A stretch of DNA of 15,427 nucleotides from an uncultured Brachyspira sp. (GCA_934725655.1 CAKVCJ010000016.1:1-15427); one strand, 5' to 3'; shown: positions 1 to 8,284, counted from the first letter of the stretch. The notes: generated by a model not told the origin, from the letters alone. Made by a program: numbers and translations.

Positions 1-1
1 T

Positions 2-76
2 TCTTCTGCTATGAAAGATGCTAATATTGGTGAGATTGATTCTTTAGTTGATGCTATAGTTGAATCTATGAAATAA
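2..76 (+). CDS. C-terminal end of an unrecognised protein (5' truncated by window)
   Basis: An open frame enters from the left edge and stops at TAA 74-76, giving 24 residues that end in ...DSLVDAIVESMK. It is the only plus-strand gene. A rho-independent terminator on the same strand begins 26 bases after the stop, which supports a genuine gene end. The tail looks like an amphipathic C-terminal helix, but it is too short to assign to a family. The gene is convergent with the arabinose operon, so it is probably unrelated to it. Confidence 0.6.
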   Translation, partial: SSAMKDANIGEIDSLVDAIVESMK

Positions 77-101
77 TATTAAAAACATTTAAAAGAATAT
101 T

Positions 102-135
102 AAAGCCAGCCGTAATTTTGCGGTTGGCTTTTTTA
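102..135 (+). terminator. Rho-independent terminator of the left-edge gene
   Basis: The arms AAAGCCAGCCG (102-112) and CGGTTGGCTTT (121-131) pair over 11 bp with one G-U wobble, around an 8-base loop. The second arm runs into a T tract on the plus strand (129-134, then TATTTATTAT). The GC-rich stem stands out in this AT-rich genome. Confidence 0.9.
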
Positions 136-260
136 TTTATTATATAATATATCAATCAATATAAAATATATAAACATTATTATATATATGACTATTATTA
201 ATATTTTAATAAAAAAATATTTTCTCAATAAAAATAACTCATTAAAAAAATTATTTAAAA
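136..260. other. AT-rich spacer between two convergent terminators
   Basis: This is almost pure A/T sequence between the terminator of the left gene and that of the ara operon. No gene, promoter or convincing repeat is visible. A 70-codon minus-strand frame across 133-345 is low complexity, overlaps both terminators and lacks a ribosome binding site, so it is not called. Confidence 0.7.
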
Positions 261-297
261 TAAAAAAGCTTTCTATTATATTAATAATAGAAAGCTT
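261..297 (-). terminator. Rho-independent terminator of the araBA operon
   Basis: There is a perfect 13-bp stem: AAGCTTTCTATTA at 266-278 pairs with TAATAGAAAGCTT at 285-297 around a 6-base loop. Read on the minus strand, the stem is followed directly by a T run (the A tract at 262-267). It lies about 18 bases after the araA stop, so it closes the operon. Confidence 0.9.
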
Positions 298-314
298 ATT
301 TAAGTAAGTAAATA

Positions 315-1808
315 TTATCTCATATTCCAGTAAGCTTCGTTCCAATTAATTTCTTTTCTAAACTCATTAATTTTAGTATTTTCATCTATAACTAAAAGTT
401 CTATTTGAGCCATTTCAGCAAAGTCTACTAAATAATCAACATTAATAGCATTAGAGTAAGCAGTATGGTGTCCGCCTCCTGCTAATATCCAAGCCTCTGC
501 AGCTGTAGTTAAATTAGGAGCAGGTTTCCAAAGCACTCTTGCTACTGGCAATTTAGGGAATTTATTATCTTCTATTTTTACAGCATTAACAATATTAACA
601 GCCATTCTAAATCTGTTTCTCATCTCAACTATAGAAGCGCATAAAGCCTCTCCAGGCTGGCCATTAAATACTAAACGAGCAGGAGCTTCTTTATCCCCTA
701 TTCCTAACTCATGAACTTCCAAATTAGGCTTAGCATCTGCTATTGAAGGACAAACTTCAAGCATATGTGCTCCCAAGTTCATCATATTATTTTCTTCAAA
801 GTGATAAGTATAATCTTCCATAAAAGAAGTTCCGCCTTTTAAACCATTAGCCATAACCTTTATAGTTCTAACCAAAGCAGACAACTTCCAATCTCCCTCA
901 GCACCAAAACCATAACCATCAGCCATTAATCTCTGTGTAGCTAAACCAGGTAATTGCTTCATTCCATACAAATCTTGGAATGTATTAGTAAATGCTTTTG
1001 CATTCTTATCCTTCAAAAATGCCCTTAGAGCTATTTCTGTTTTTGCCTGTTCTTTTATATGTGAGATAACAAAGTCTTTATTGTCTCCATAAACTATATT
1101 ATAACTATCTTCATATTCTTTTATAAGTTTATTAACTTCTGCATCAGTAACTTGACTCATACATTTTACCAAATCACCAACAGCATAATATTGAACTGAC
1201 CATCCAAATTTAATCATAGCCTCAACTTTATCACCGTCAGTAACAGCCACATCTCTCATATTGTCGCCAAATCTCACAATATTCATATTCATACCATCAA
1301 CATAAGCAACAGCAGCTCTCATCCATATAGATATTCTATCCTGTACTTGTTTATGAGACCAGTGTCCAGCTACTACCTTACGAGGTATGTTCATTCTTGA
1401 AGTGGCAAAACCAAACTCTCTGTCACCATGAGCAGACTGATTCAAATTCATAAAATCCATGTCTATTTTGTCATAAGGTATTTCAACATTAAACTGAGTA
1501 TTTAATTCTAACATAGGTTTTTTTAATACATTTAATCCCTTTATCCATGCCTTTGCAGGAGAAAATGTATGCATCCAACATATCACACCAGCACAATTTA
1601 CATTAGAATTAGCTTCATTTAATTGAGATAGTATTTTATCAGAATCTGTCAATATCTCTTTATATACAACCTTATATGGCAAAGAACTGTTATTTAATGC
1701 CTTAACTATCTTCTTAGAATTAGCCCTAACCTCTTTTAATGTCTCTTCACCGTATAAATATTGACTTCCTGTTAAAAACCAAAATTCATATTTAGATAAA
1801 TCTATCAT
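315..1808 (-). CDS. araA: L-arabinose isomerase
   Basis: AraA interconverts L-arabinose and L-ribulose in the cytoplasm, the first step of bacterial L-arabinose catabolism; it is a metal-dependent enzyme. The 497 residues match the family's usual length of about 500. The four metal and catalytic positions known from E. coli AraA are present at a constant offset of two: E304 (GAEGDWK), E331 (SFMEDYTYHF), H348 (LGAHMLEV) and H448 (GGGHHTAYS). The N-terminus has the typical FWFLTGSQYLYG motif. An upstream in-frame TTG at 1823 would add five residues but lies on the Shine-Dalgarno itself; TTGGAGGTAATAATT followed by ATG at 1808 fixes the start. The gene lies 19 bases after araB and is the last of the operon, before a strong terminator. 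The call is close to certain. Confidence 0.97.
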   Translation of the reverse strand: MIDLSKYEFWFLTGSQYLYGEETLKEVRANSKKIVKALNNSSLPYKVVYKEILTDSDKILSQLNEANSNVNCAGVICWMHTFSPAKAWIKGLNVLKKPMLELNTQFNVEIPYDKIDMDFMNLNQSAHGDREFGFATSRMNIPRKVVAGHWSHKQVQDRISIWMRAAVAYVDGMNMNIVRFGDNMRDVAVTDGDKVEAMIKFGWSVQYYAVGDLVKCMSQVTDAEVNKLIKEYEDSYNIVYGDNKDFVISHIKEQAKTEIALRAFLKDKNAKAFTNTFQDLYGMKQLPGLATQRLMADGYGFGAEGDWKLSALVRTIKVMANGLKGGTSFMEDYTYHFEENNMMNLGAHMLEVCPSIADAKPNLEVHELGIGDKEAPARLVFNGQPGEALCASIVEMRNRFRMAVNIVNAVKIEDNKFPKLPVARVLWKPAPNLTTAAEAWILAGGGHHTAYSNAINVDYLVDFAEMAQIELLVIDENTKINEFRKEINWNEAYWNMR

Positions 1809-1827
1809 AATTATTACCTCCAAATTA

Positions 1828-3504
1828 TTAGTTATTATTAATTAAACCCTCGCTAAACTTAGCAAGTTCTTTATATTTTTTATATAATTTTTCATATATT
1901 TCAACATTTTCTTTTATAGGTTTATGTATTCTATCTATACCAGCAGATAAAGCATTCTGTGCCTCAAAAACAGTATCATATAATCCATAAGCCTTAGCAG
2001 CAAATACCGCAGCCCCTATAGCAGGTGCCTGATCGCCTTTTGTTACATATATTTCTCTATTTGTAACATCAGCTAATATCTGCATACCTAAAACACTTTT
2101 TCTTGCAACTCCCCCTATAGCCATAACTTTCTTAATCTCTATTCCGCCATCTTCAAAACATTCTATTATAGCCCTCGCCCCATAAGCAGTAGACTCTAAA
2201 AGCATCTTCATAAAAACAGGAGCATCTACACCCAATGACATTCCAAATATAGTAGCCTTTAAATTTTGATTAGCAAAAGGAGTTCTTCTTCCATTAATCC
2301 AATCCACAGCAACAGGAGAGTTTTCATCCGTTTTTATTTTACTAGCTTCTTCTTCCAATAAAGGCAATATCTTCTTTTCAAAAATTTCTGTCTCTTCTTC
2401 CGTGCTTTTTATTATATTTTTATAAGGCCACATTAATATATTTCTAAACCAAGAATAATAATCACCATAAGCAGACTGTCCTGCCTCATAACCTATATAC
2501 CCCTCAACTACTGAACTATCAACCTGTCCGCATATTCCTTTTACTAATTTTTCTTTACCAGAAGCAATATTTCCAATCGTTACATCGCAAGTGGAAGTAC
2601 CAATGCTTTTTACCAAAACTCCGACATCCACTAATCCGCCAACTGCACCTATATGAGCATCATAAGCGCCCACACAAACTAATATACCCTCATTAAGTCC
2701 AAATTTTGAAGCCCATTCTTTTGTTAAATACCCCTCAATAGTTTCAGTTGAATATGTTTCTGTACCTAATGAATCTCTTATATCTCCTAACTTAGAATCA
2801 AATTTATCAAAGAAACTTTTAGGAGGATATCCACCCCAACTCTTATGCCACATACATTTATGCCCCGCAGCACATCTGCTTCTTTTTATTGTATTGGGAT
2901 TAGTATTGCCGCATAATAAAGCAGTTATCCAATCACAATGCTCCATAACTGTATATACCGCATCTTTTACTGCCTTATTATTTCTTATAACATGCAAAGT
3001 TTTTGCCCAAAACCACTCTGTAGAATAAACACCGCCAAGATACTGTGTATAATCTACATCGTTATTGTGTGAAACTTCATTGATTTCATCAGCTTCTTTC
3101 ACTGAAGTATGGTCTTTCCAAAGTATAAACATAGCATCTGGATCATCTTTAAACTTCTCACTCATAGCCAAAGGCATACCTTCTTTATCGCATAAACAAG
3201 GTGTAGAGCCTGTTGTATCTATACATATGCCTCTTATTTTCTCAGCAACATCATTAAAATTCTTTTTAGCCTCTTCAATAGCTTTATTAACCGCCTCTGT
3301 TAAACTCTCAGTATAATCTAAAGGATGCTGCCTAAATTGATTTATTTTTTTATCACAATAAAGCCCCTTTTTCCACCTCTGATAATAACTAACATAAGAA
3401 CCAACTACATTGCCGTCTTTAGCATCTAAAATAACAACTCTAACCGAATCTGAGCCAAAATCTGCCCCTAATACATAATGCTCATTAACATTAAAATTTT
3501 TCAT
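1828..3504 (-). CDS. araB: L-ribulokinase (FGGY kinase family)
   Basis: AraB phosphorylates L-ribulose with ATP to L-ribulose 5-phosphate in the cytoplasm. Its 558 residues are close to E. coli AraB (566). It shows the two-domain FGGY plan: the N-terminal nucleotide-fold motif GADFGSDSVRVV (13-24), IDTTGSTP (95-102), the segment GAYDAHIGAVGG (279-290) whose D282 is the likely catalytic base, and the C-terminal ATP-domain motif IGGVARKS (463-470) followed by GDQAPAIGAAV. The sequence STEWFWAKTLHV (161-172) is also typical of ribulokinases. AGGAGAG sits about 9 bases before the ATG. It is translated just before araA and after the transporter genes, a transport-then-catabolism operon. No araD follows; the operon ends after araA. 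Confidence 0.96.
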   Translation of the reverse strand: MKNFNVNEHYVLGADFGSDSVRVVILDAKDGNVVGSYVSYYQRWKKGLYCDKKINQFRQHPLDYTESLTEAVNKAIEEAKKNFNDVAEKIRGICIDTTGSTPCLCDKEGMPLAMSEKFKDDPDAMFILWKDHTSVKEADEINEVSHNNDVDYTQYLGGVYSTEWFWAKTLHVIRNNKAVKDAVYTVMEHCDWITALLCGNTNPNTIKRSRCAAGHKCMWHKSWGGYPPKSFFDKFDSKLGDIRDSLGTETYSTETIEGYLTKEWASKFGLNEGILVCVGAYDAHIGAVGGLVDVGVLVKSIGTSTCDVTIGNIASGKEKLVKGICGQVDSSVVEGYIGYEAGQSAYGDYYSWFRNILMWPYKNIIKSTEEETEIFEKKILPLLEEEASKIKTDENSPVAVDWINGRRTPFANQNLKATIFGMSLGVDAPVFMKMLLESTAYGARAIIECFEDGGIEIKKVMAIGGVARKSVLGMQILADVTNREIYVTKGDQAPAIGAAVFAAKAYGLYDTVFEAQNALSAGIDRIHKPIKENVEIYEKLYKKYKELAKFSEGLINNN

Positions 3505-3601
3505 TTTATAATTACTCTCCTATCATTCTTGATATTATCTCCTTAAAGTTCTTAGCAAATATAAAAAACTTTAAGACTTTAATTTGAGAATATTAACCAA
3601 C
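3505..3601 (-). other. Spacer between transporter and catabolic genes with a 9-bp hairpin
   Basis: This 97-base gap separates yjfF from araB. CTTAAAGTT at 3542-3550 is the exact reverse complement of AACTTTAAG at 3567-3575, with a 16-base AT-rich loop. No T tract follows the stem on the minus strand, so it is not a classical terminator. A processing or stability hairpin that separates transporter from enzyme expression is plausible but unproven. Confidence 0.45.
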
Positions 3602-4576
3602 TTAATTAACATTTGTTTTTTTAATAAAAAATGTCTGGAATAGTATAAAGAATAAAAGTAATATACCTATAGCTATTCTAGTCCACCAAGAGCTTAAAGT
3701 ACCTTGAAACATTATTAATGTCTGTATAACCCCTAATATTAATACTCCAAAAAGAGTACCTACAACATTTCCAACCCCTCCAGATAAAAGAGTGCCTCCT
3801 ATTACACAAGAAGCTATAGTATCTAACTCTCCCCCCTGAGCATGCAAAGAATATCCAGATAACATATATAAAGAGAATATAACCCCCGATAAAGAAGCTA
3901 AAAAACCATTAATAGTGTATACAATAACTTTTGTCTTTCTTACACTTAATCCCATTAGCATTGCTGACTGTTCATTGCCTCCTATAGCATATAAAGTTCT
4001 TCCAAATTTAGTGTAGTAAAGAATTATATATGATATAACAAGAACTATTATCGCTATTATAACATTAACAGTAATAGTTCCATTGATGAATGGTATTTTA
4101 AATAATGCTATCTTTTGAAAGAAATCATTATTAATAGTTATTGACTCAGTACTTATAATGTAGCATAATCCTCTCGCTAAAAACATACCTGCGAGAGTTA
4201 CTATAAAAGGAGCAACATTAAATATACTTATCACCACCCCATGCACAAGTCCAAAAATAGTACCCACAGATAATCCCATAAATATAACTACAATAGGGTT
4301 TATTCCAACTTTCTCGCTTAAATGTGCCACAACCATAGTTGTTAATGCTATTATAGAGCCAACTGATAAATCTATACCTCCTGTAATAATAACCATTGTC
4401 ATACCAGCAGCTGTAACCATCATAAATGCATTATCTATAAATAAGTTATAAAATACCTGAGCAGAGAAAAACCCCCTAAACATTATACTTCCTATTGCAA
4501 ACATCAATAAAAATAATACTATTGTTATTGATACAGATATATTTCTTCTAATAAATAAAACAAATTTATTATTCAT
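3602..4576 (-). CDS. yjfF: Sugar ABC transporter permease, YjfF type
   Basis: This is an inner-membrane permease of the CUT2 (ribose/arabinose/galactose) importer class. With the YtfT-like protein encoded just upstream it should form a heterodimeric channel. At 324 residues it is about the size of E. coli YjfF, almost all hydrophobic, with roughly eight to ten helices. It carries the CUT2 hallmark GMTMVIITGGIDLSVGS (58-74), the loop segment NVAPFIVTLAGMFLARG (120-136), the ATPase-coupling segment YAIGGNEQSAMLMGLSV (196-212) and the C-terminal GGTLLSGGVGNVVGT (260-274). The start is ATG at 4576, preceded by AAAGGTGG; an in-frame GTG at 4588 overlaps that Shine-Dalgarno and is rejected. The start overlaps the ytfT stop by 8 bases, which indicates translational coupling. 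Within the family, YjfF versus YtfT is assigned by order and length. Confidence 0.88.
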   Translation of the reverse strand: MNNKFVLFIRRNISVSITIVLFLLMFAIGSIMFRGFFSAQVFYNLFIDNAFMMVTAAGMTMVIITGGIDLSVGSIIALTTMVVAHLSEKVGINPIVVIFMGLSVGTIFGLVHGVVISIFNVAPFIVTLAGMFLARGLCYIISTESITINNDFFQKIALFKIPFINGTITVNVIIAIIVLVISYIILYYTKFGRTLYAIGGNEQSAMLMGLSVRKTKVIVYTINGFLASLSGVIFSLYMLSGYSLHAQGGELDTIASCVIGGTLLSGGVGNVVGTLFGVLILGVIQTLIMFQGTLSSWWTRIAIGILLLFFILFQTFFIKKTNVN

Positions 4577-5621
4577 ACAAATTACCACCTTTTTTTGAAA
4601 ATGGTTTTACTACAAAACTTCTGAATTCCTCTGACTGTATTAAACTTATTATAAATACAACTATAGCTTTTATCACTAAAGTAATTTCAGGAGGAACCCC
4701 TGTAGAATATATTGTTGTAGTTAGAGTTTGTATAATAATAGCACCTATTACAGTACCCATAATATAAAACTTTCCGCCATTAAGAGAAGTTCCGCCTATT
4801 ACTACAGCCAATATAGCATCCATTTCAAATAATAGCCCAGCATTATTAGCATCTGCACTCTTTACATTAGAACAAACTATTAATCCAGAAATAGCTGAGC
4901 AAAATCCGCAAAAAGCATAAGATATAAACAATATTATACTAGCCTTAATACCGGATAATCTGCTCGCTTCTCTGTTTATACCAACAGACTCCAAAAATAA
5001 TCCCAAAGCAGTTTTTCGAGTAAAAATTATAGTGAATATAATTATTACTAAAGATATAATTATAGTAAAAGGTATTTTAAATATGTATCCATTTCCTATA
5101 AAGAAAAAAGGAGCATAATAAACTGTGATAATCTCTCCATTTGTAATTAATTGAGCTATCCCTCTTCCAACAACCATCAATATAAGCGTGGCTATAATAG
5201 GAGGTATTTTTATTTTGGACACTAAAAATCCATTCCAACCTCCGCATAATAATCCAACTAATATAGCTATTATTATAGCAAAAGGCATAGGATAATTAGA
5301 AACATAATTTTGAGTGCCGTCTGCAAGCAATACTAACTTTCCGCCTATTAAACTTGCAACAACAGAACCTGTTATAGAAACTATAGCACCTACAGATAAA
5401 TCTATTCCTCCTGTAGCAATAACCAATGTCATTCCTATAGCAACTAACATAACAGGAGTAGCACGATGCAATATATCTATTAAATTACCATACAATCTAT
5501 CTCCCATTATTTCTATTTTAAAGAAATTTGGAGTAAATATTAAATTATAAAGCAATATTATACATAAAGCCAAAATAGGCCAAAAATACTTATATCTTCT
5601 TAGTTTATTTAATTTTTCCAT
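4569..5621 (-). CDS. ytfT: Sugar ABC transporter permease, YtfT type
   Basis: This is the second membrane subunit of the same importer, 350 residues against 341 in E. coli YtfT. After a short basic N-terminus there is a first helix (13-30), then the CUT2 signature AIGMTLVIATGGIDLSVGAI (61-80), further helices at about 112-128, 139-158, 182-200, 227-250 and 264-305, and a C-terminal helix (312-328). KIPPIIATLILMVVGRG (138-154), GINREASRLSGI (214-225) and GGTSLNGGKFYIMGT (276-290) are typical CUT2 permease segments; the middle one is the likely contact with the ATPase. CAGGA lies about 10 bases before the ATG. The ATPase gene ends only 2 bases upstream, so the two are probably translated together. 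It would import a pentose or furanose sugar delivered by the YtfQ-like lipoprotein. Confidence 0.9.
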   Translation of the reverse strand: MEKLNKLRRYKYFWPILALCIILLYNLIFTPNFFKIEIMGDRLYGNLIDILHRATPVMLVAIGMTLVIATGGIDLSVGAIVSITGSVVASLIGGKLVLLADGTQNYVSNYPMPFAIIIAILVGLLCGGWNGFLVSKIKIPPIIATLILMVVGRGIAQLITNGEIITVYYAPFFFIGNGYIFKIPFTIIISLVIIIFTIIFTRKTALGLFLESVGINREASRLSGIKASIILFISYAFCGFCSAISGLIVCSNVKSADANNAGLLFEMDAILAVVIGGTSLNGGKFYIMGTVIGAIIIQTLTTTIYSTGVPPEITLVIKAIVVFIISLIQSEEFRSFVVKPFSKKGGNLYE

Positions 5622-5623
5622 AA

Positions 5624-7123
5624 TTATTTTTCCTGAGCAATACTATTTAATATATTCTTTTCAGTTATCTCATTTCCAAAAAGTTCTTTTATTTTTCTAT
5701 TATCTTTAAATACAACAACTTTGTCTGATGAGCGTATAACCTCTTCCATTTCAGACGATATAAAGATAAACGACATTCCTTTACTGCTTAAATCGAGCAT
5801 CATTTTTTGTATTTCAGATTTAGCCCCTATATCAATCCCCCTCGTAGGTTCATCTAATATCAATAACTCTGGATTTGTACAAAGCCACCTAGCTAAAAGA
5901 ACTTTCTGCTGATTTCCTCCGCTCAAAAATTTTATAGGTTTATTGGCATCTACTGTTACTACATTAAGTGCTTTTATATATTTATCTGCCATTTCTTCTT
6001 GCTTTTTTCTATCAATATATTTAAATATTCCCCTCTTTGCCTGCAATGCTAATATTATATTTTCTCTAATACTTAAATCTCCAATAATTCCTTCTAATTT
6101 CCTATCCTCTGAACAAAATCCTATTTTATTATTTATAGCATCTATAGGCTGAGAAAAATCTTTTTTTTCATCTCTTATAAAAATATTGCCCGTATCCTTT
6201 TTAACCGCACCAAATATTAATTTCGCTGTTTCACTTCTTCCAGAACCTAATAATCCAGAAAATCCAACTATCTCTCCTTTGTTAATGTTGAAAGATACAG
6301 GACTCATATACATCTTCTTGCCTAAATTATCAATCTTAATAAAATTATCAACATCACCATTATATTCTTTTTTTGCCGTAAGAGTTGATATATCATCATA
6401 CTCTTTTCCAAGCATTTCTTTTATTAAATCTAATTTGCTTAACTCAGAAGCCTTATGAGTACCAACTAAAGCTCCATTTCTTAAAACTGTAATTGTATCA
6501 GATATTTTATACACCTGATCCAAAAAATGCGTAACAAAGATGATGCCTAATCCTTCATTTTTTAATTTTCTAATAATATTAAAAAGCTGATTAACTTCAT
6601 TTTCTTCAAGCGATGATGTAGGTTCATCTAATATAAGTATTTTCGCATTTAATTGAATAGCCCTAGTAATAGCTATCATTTGCTGTATACCTAAAGAGTA
6701 ATATGATAGAGGTTTGGTTACATCTATATTTAATGAAAGATTATCAACTGCTTCCTGAGCTTTATCTATTAATTTCTTTTTATCTATAAAAAAACCCAAC
6801 TTTTTAGGCTCTCTGCCTATAAATATATTTTCTGCTACAGTTAAATTACTGCATAAATTTACTTCCTGATAAACTGCACTGATTCCTATTTTTTGAGCAT
6901 CTAAAGGTGAATTAGGAGAAACTTTTCTGCCATCCAAAATAATTTCTCCGCCATCTAATTTATGTACGCCTGTAAGAACTTTAATTAAAGTAGATTTGCC
7001 TGCTCCATTCTCCCCCATAAGAGCACATACTTCTCCAGAATTTAATGAAAAATCTATATTTTTTAAAGCTTGAACACCAATAAAAGATTTTTGTATATTT
7101 TTCATCTCTAAAATAGTTTTCAT
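5624..7123 (-). CDS. ytfR: Sugar ABC transporter ATP-binding protein, YtfR type
   Basis: This is a cytoplasmic double ATPase that powers the YtfT/YjfF permease pair. Two nucleotide-binding domains are fused. The first has Walker [10 protein letters not shown] (37-45), a degenerate signature SLGIQQ (143-148) and Walker B ILILDEPTS (162-170). The second has the relaxed P-loop GLLGSGRSE (290-298) normal for CUT2 ATPases, signature LSGGNQQK (400-407) and Walker B LLILDEPT (420-427), then RGIDIGAK. I start it at ATG 7123 (499 residues; E. coli YtfR is 500), with AGGAAA 9 bases upstream. Earlier in-frame ATGs at 7129 and 7150 fit worse: the first is only 3 bases from the Shine-Dalgarno, and the second lies in the intergenic hairpin without a ribosome binding site. 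Confidence 0.93.
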   Translation of the reverse strand: MKTILEMKNIQKSFIGVQALKNIDFSLNSGEVCALMGENGAGKSTLIKVLTGVHKLDGGEIILDGRKVSPNSPLDAQKIGISAVYQEVNLCSNLTVAENIFIGREPKKLGFFIDKKKLIDKAQEAVDNLSLNIDVTKPLSYYSLGIQQMIAITRAIQLNAKILILDEPTSSLEENEVNQLFNIIRKLKNEGLGIIFVTHFLDQVYKISDTITVLRNGALVGTHKASELSKLDLIKEMLGKEYDDISTLTAKKEYNGDVDNFIKIDNLGKKMYMSPVSFNINKGEIVGFSGLLGSGRSETAKLIFGAVKKDTGNIFIRDEKKDFSQPIDAINNKIGFCSEDRKLEGIIGDLSIRENIILALQAKRGIFKYIDRKKQEEMADKYIKALNVVTVDANKPIKFLSGGNQQKVLLARWLCTNPELLILDEPTRGIDIGAKSEIQKMMLDLSSKGMSFIFISSEMEEVIRSSDKVVVFKDNRKIKELFGNEITEKNILNSIAQEK

Positions 7124-7142
7124 AAGCATGTTTCCTTTTTGA

Positions 7143-7179
7143 TTGGGCATTCGATTAAATTATCAAATCAAACACCCAA
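7143..7179 (-). other. Imperfect intergenic hairpin between ytfQ and ytfR
   Basis: TTGGG (7143-7147) pairs with CCCAA (7175-7179). The pairing continues as TT with AA and GATT with AATC across small internal loops, giving about 11 base pairs around an 8-base loop. No T tract follows on the minus strand, so it does not look like a full terminator. It sits just after the binding-protein gene, where a 3'-protecting hairpin would favour binding protein over ATPase and permease, as known for malE-malF-type operons. Function is inferred. Confidence 0.5.
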
Positions 7180-7192
7180 CCATTTTAGAATA

Positions 7193-8182
7193 TTAATATT
7201 TTCTATTAGGGAATTCTTTAGCTGCAACTTCTGCAGGGAATATGCTTTCTTCTACATATATTGATTTTGGAACTTCTTCGCCTGCTACAACCTTTTTAGC
7301 TGTTTCCATTAAAAGATCTCCAAATAAAGGATTACATTCTACAGTACAATTAAGTTTTCCTGCCATCATAGCTTCAAAAGCTCCTCTAACACCATCTATA
7401 GATACTATAACAATATCTTCACCAGGTTTTTTACCTGCTTCCTCTATAGCTTGTATAGCTCCTATAGCCATATCATCATTATGAGCAAATAAAATATCTA
7501 TTTTTGGTTCTGCTTTTAGGAAAGCTTCCATTACTTCTTTGCCTTTTGCTCTAGTGAAATCACCTGTTTGAGAGCGTATAACTTTATAATTAGGATAATT
7601 GCTAATTACTTCCAAGAAACCTTTTTGTCTGTCATTAGCAGGAGAGCTTCCTACTGTTCCTTGAAGTTCAACTATATTTAACTCTTCTGAACCTCTGCCT
7701 AATTTATTCATATATTCTACTAACCAATTAGCTGCTTTTTTTCCTTCTTCTATAAAATCAGAACCTATAAAAGCTACATATAAATCATCGCTGCTTACTG
7801 CTGCTCTTCTGTCTGTAACTATTACTGGTATATTAGCTTGTTTAGCCTCCTGTAAAACTGCTTCGAAACCTGATTCTACTACAGGAGAAAAAGCTATAAC
7901 ATCTACTTTTCTAGCTATAAAACTTCTTATAGCTTTTATTTGGTTTTCTTGTTTTTGCTGAGCATCAGAGAATACCAACTCTATATTGGCATTTGAAGCT
8001 GCTTCTCTTATAGATTTTGTATTTGCTGTTCTATACTCACTTTCAGCACCAACTTGAGCAAAACCAAGAACTATTTGTTTATCATTTCCAGAAGCTGCTG
8101 CGGCATTACTTTGATTGCCTCCAGAACAAGAAATTATAAAAAACATAAAAGAACAAAGAATAATAGATAATTTTTTTATCAT
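7193..8182 (-). CDS. ytfQ: Sugar-binding lipoprotein, YtfQ type
   Basis: This is a surface- or periplasm-facing lipoprotein that captures a sugar for the YtfR/YtfT/YjfF importer. Residues 1-18 form a lipoprotein signal peptide (K3 K4, hydrophobic core, lipobox IIS-C19) and a short linker follows. The mature part is a type I periplasmic-binding fold with strong YtfQ motifs: GFAQVGAESEYRTANT (40-55), QQKQENQIKAIRSFIA (75-90), VELQGTVGSSPANDRQKGF (171-189), SQTGDFTRAKGKEVMEAF (204-221), FAHNDDMAIGAIQAIEEAG (232-250) and SIDGV (261-265). E. coli YtfQ binds galactofuranose. Next to araBA, L-arabinose (possibly the furanose) is the likelier ligand, but this is inference. It is first in its operon. 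The leader and signal peptide are almost identical to those of the ChvE-like gene, although the mature proteins are not. GGGGG precedes the ATG by 6 bases. Confidence 0.92.
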   Translation of the reverse strand: MIKKLSIILCSFMFFIISCSGGNQSNAAAASGNDKQIVLGFAQVGAESEYRTANTKSIREAASNANIELVFSDAQQKQENQIKAIRSFIARKVDVIAFSPVVESGFEAVLQEAKQANIPVIVTDRRAAVSSDDLYVAFIGSDFIEEGKKAANWLVEYMNKLGRGSEELNIVELQGTVGSSPANDRQKGFLEVISNYPNYKVIRSQTGDFTRAKGKEVMEAFLKAEPKIDILFAHNDDMAIGAIQAIEEAGKKPGEDIVIVSIDGVRGAFEAMMAGKLNCTVECNPLFGDLLMETAKKVVAGEEVPKSIYVEESIFPAEVAAKEFPNRKY

Positions 8183-8216
8183 ATTAAGCCCCCAAATTAT
8201 TTATTTATATTTAAAA

Positions 8217-8284
8217 ATTATATAAAAAGAAGCGATGTTATATACTATAATTATTACCTTTATACTACATAACTGATTTATTTA
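8217..8284 (-). promoter_or_regulatory. Promoter and candidate AraC-type operator of the ytfQRT-yjfF-araBA operon
   Basis: On the minus strand, TATAAT (8222-8217) lies 34 bases before the ATG. The 7-mer TAGTATA occurs at 8267-8261 and again at 8247-8241, a direct repeat with 20-bp period. The proximal repeat covers where the -35 box would be (17 bases before TATAAT), and no TTGACA-like box is present. A further conserved 11-mer, TAAATAAATCA, is at 8284-8274. The same elements with the same spacing recur before the chvE-like gene. Direct-repeat half-sites overlapping -35 are the known layout for class II activation by AraC-family proteins. The bound factor is inferred. Confidence 0.65.

Noticed and set aside
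133..345. 70-codon minus-strand frame downstream of araA
   Set aside because: It overlaps the araA 3' end and both terminators, is low-complexity I/F/L/N sequence, and has no ribosome binding site.
3065..3316. Plus-strand frames of 60-110 codons inside the minus-strand genes (for example here and 9092-9427)
   Set aside because: They are antisense shadows of well-supported araB, permease, ATPase and binding-protein genes, without ribosome binding sites or family motifs.
3512..3526. Mini-ORF ATG-ATA-GGA-GAG-TAA before araB with GGAG upstream, as a possible leader peptide
   Set aside because: It is four codons long, the Shine-Dalgarno spacing is about 12 bases, and its GGAGAG is simply the araB ribosome binding site. 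Chance is the simpler explanation.
7124..7150. Longer ytfR start at ATG 7150 (nine extra residues)
   Set aside because: The ATG lies within the intergenic hairpin and has no Shine-Dalgarno, whereas AGGAAA fits ATG 7123 and gives the family length.
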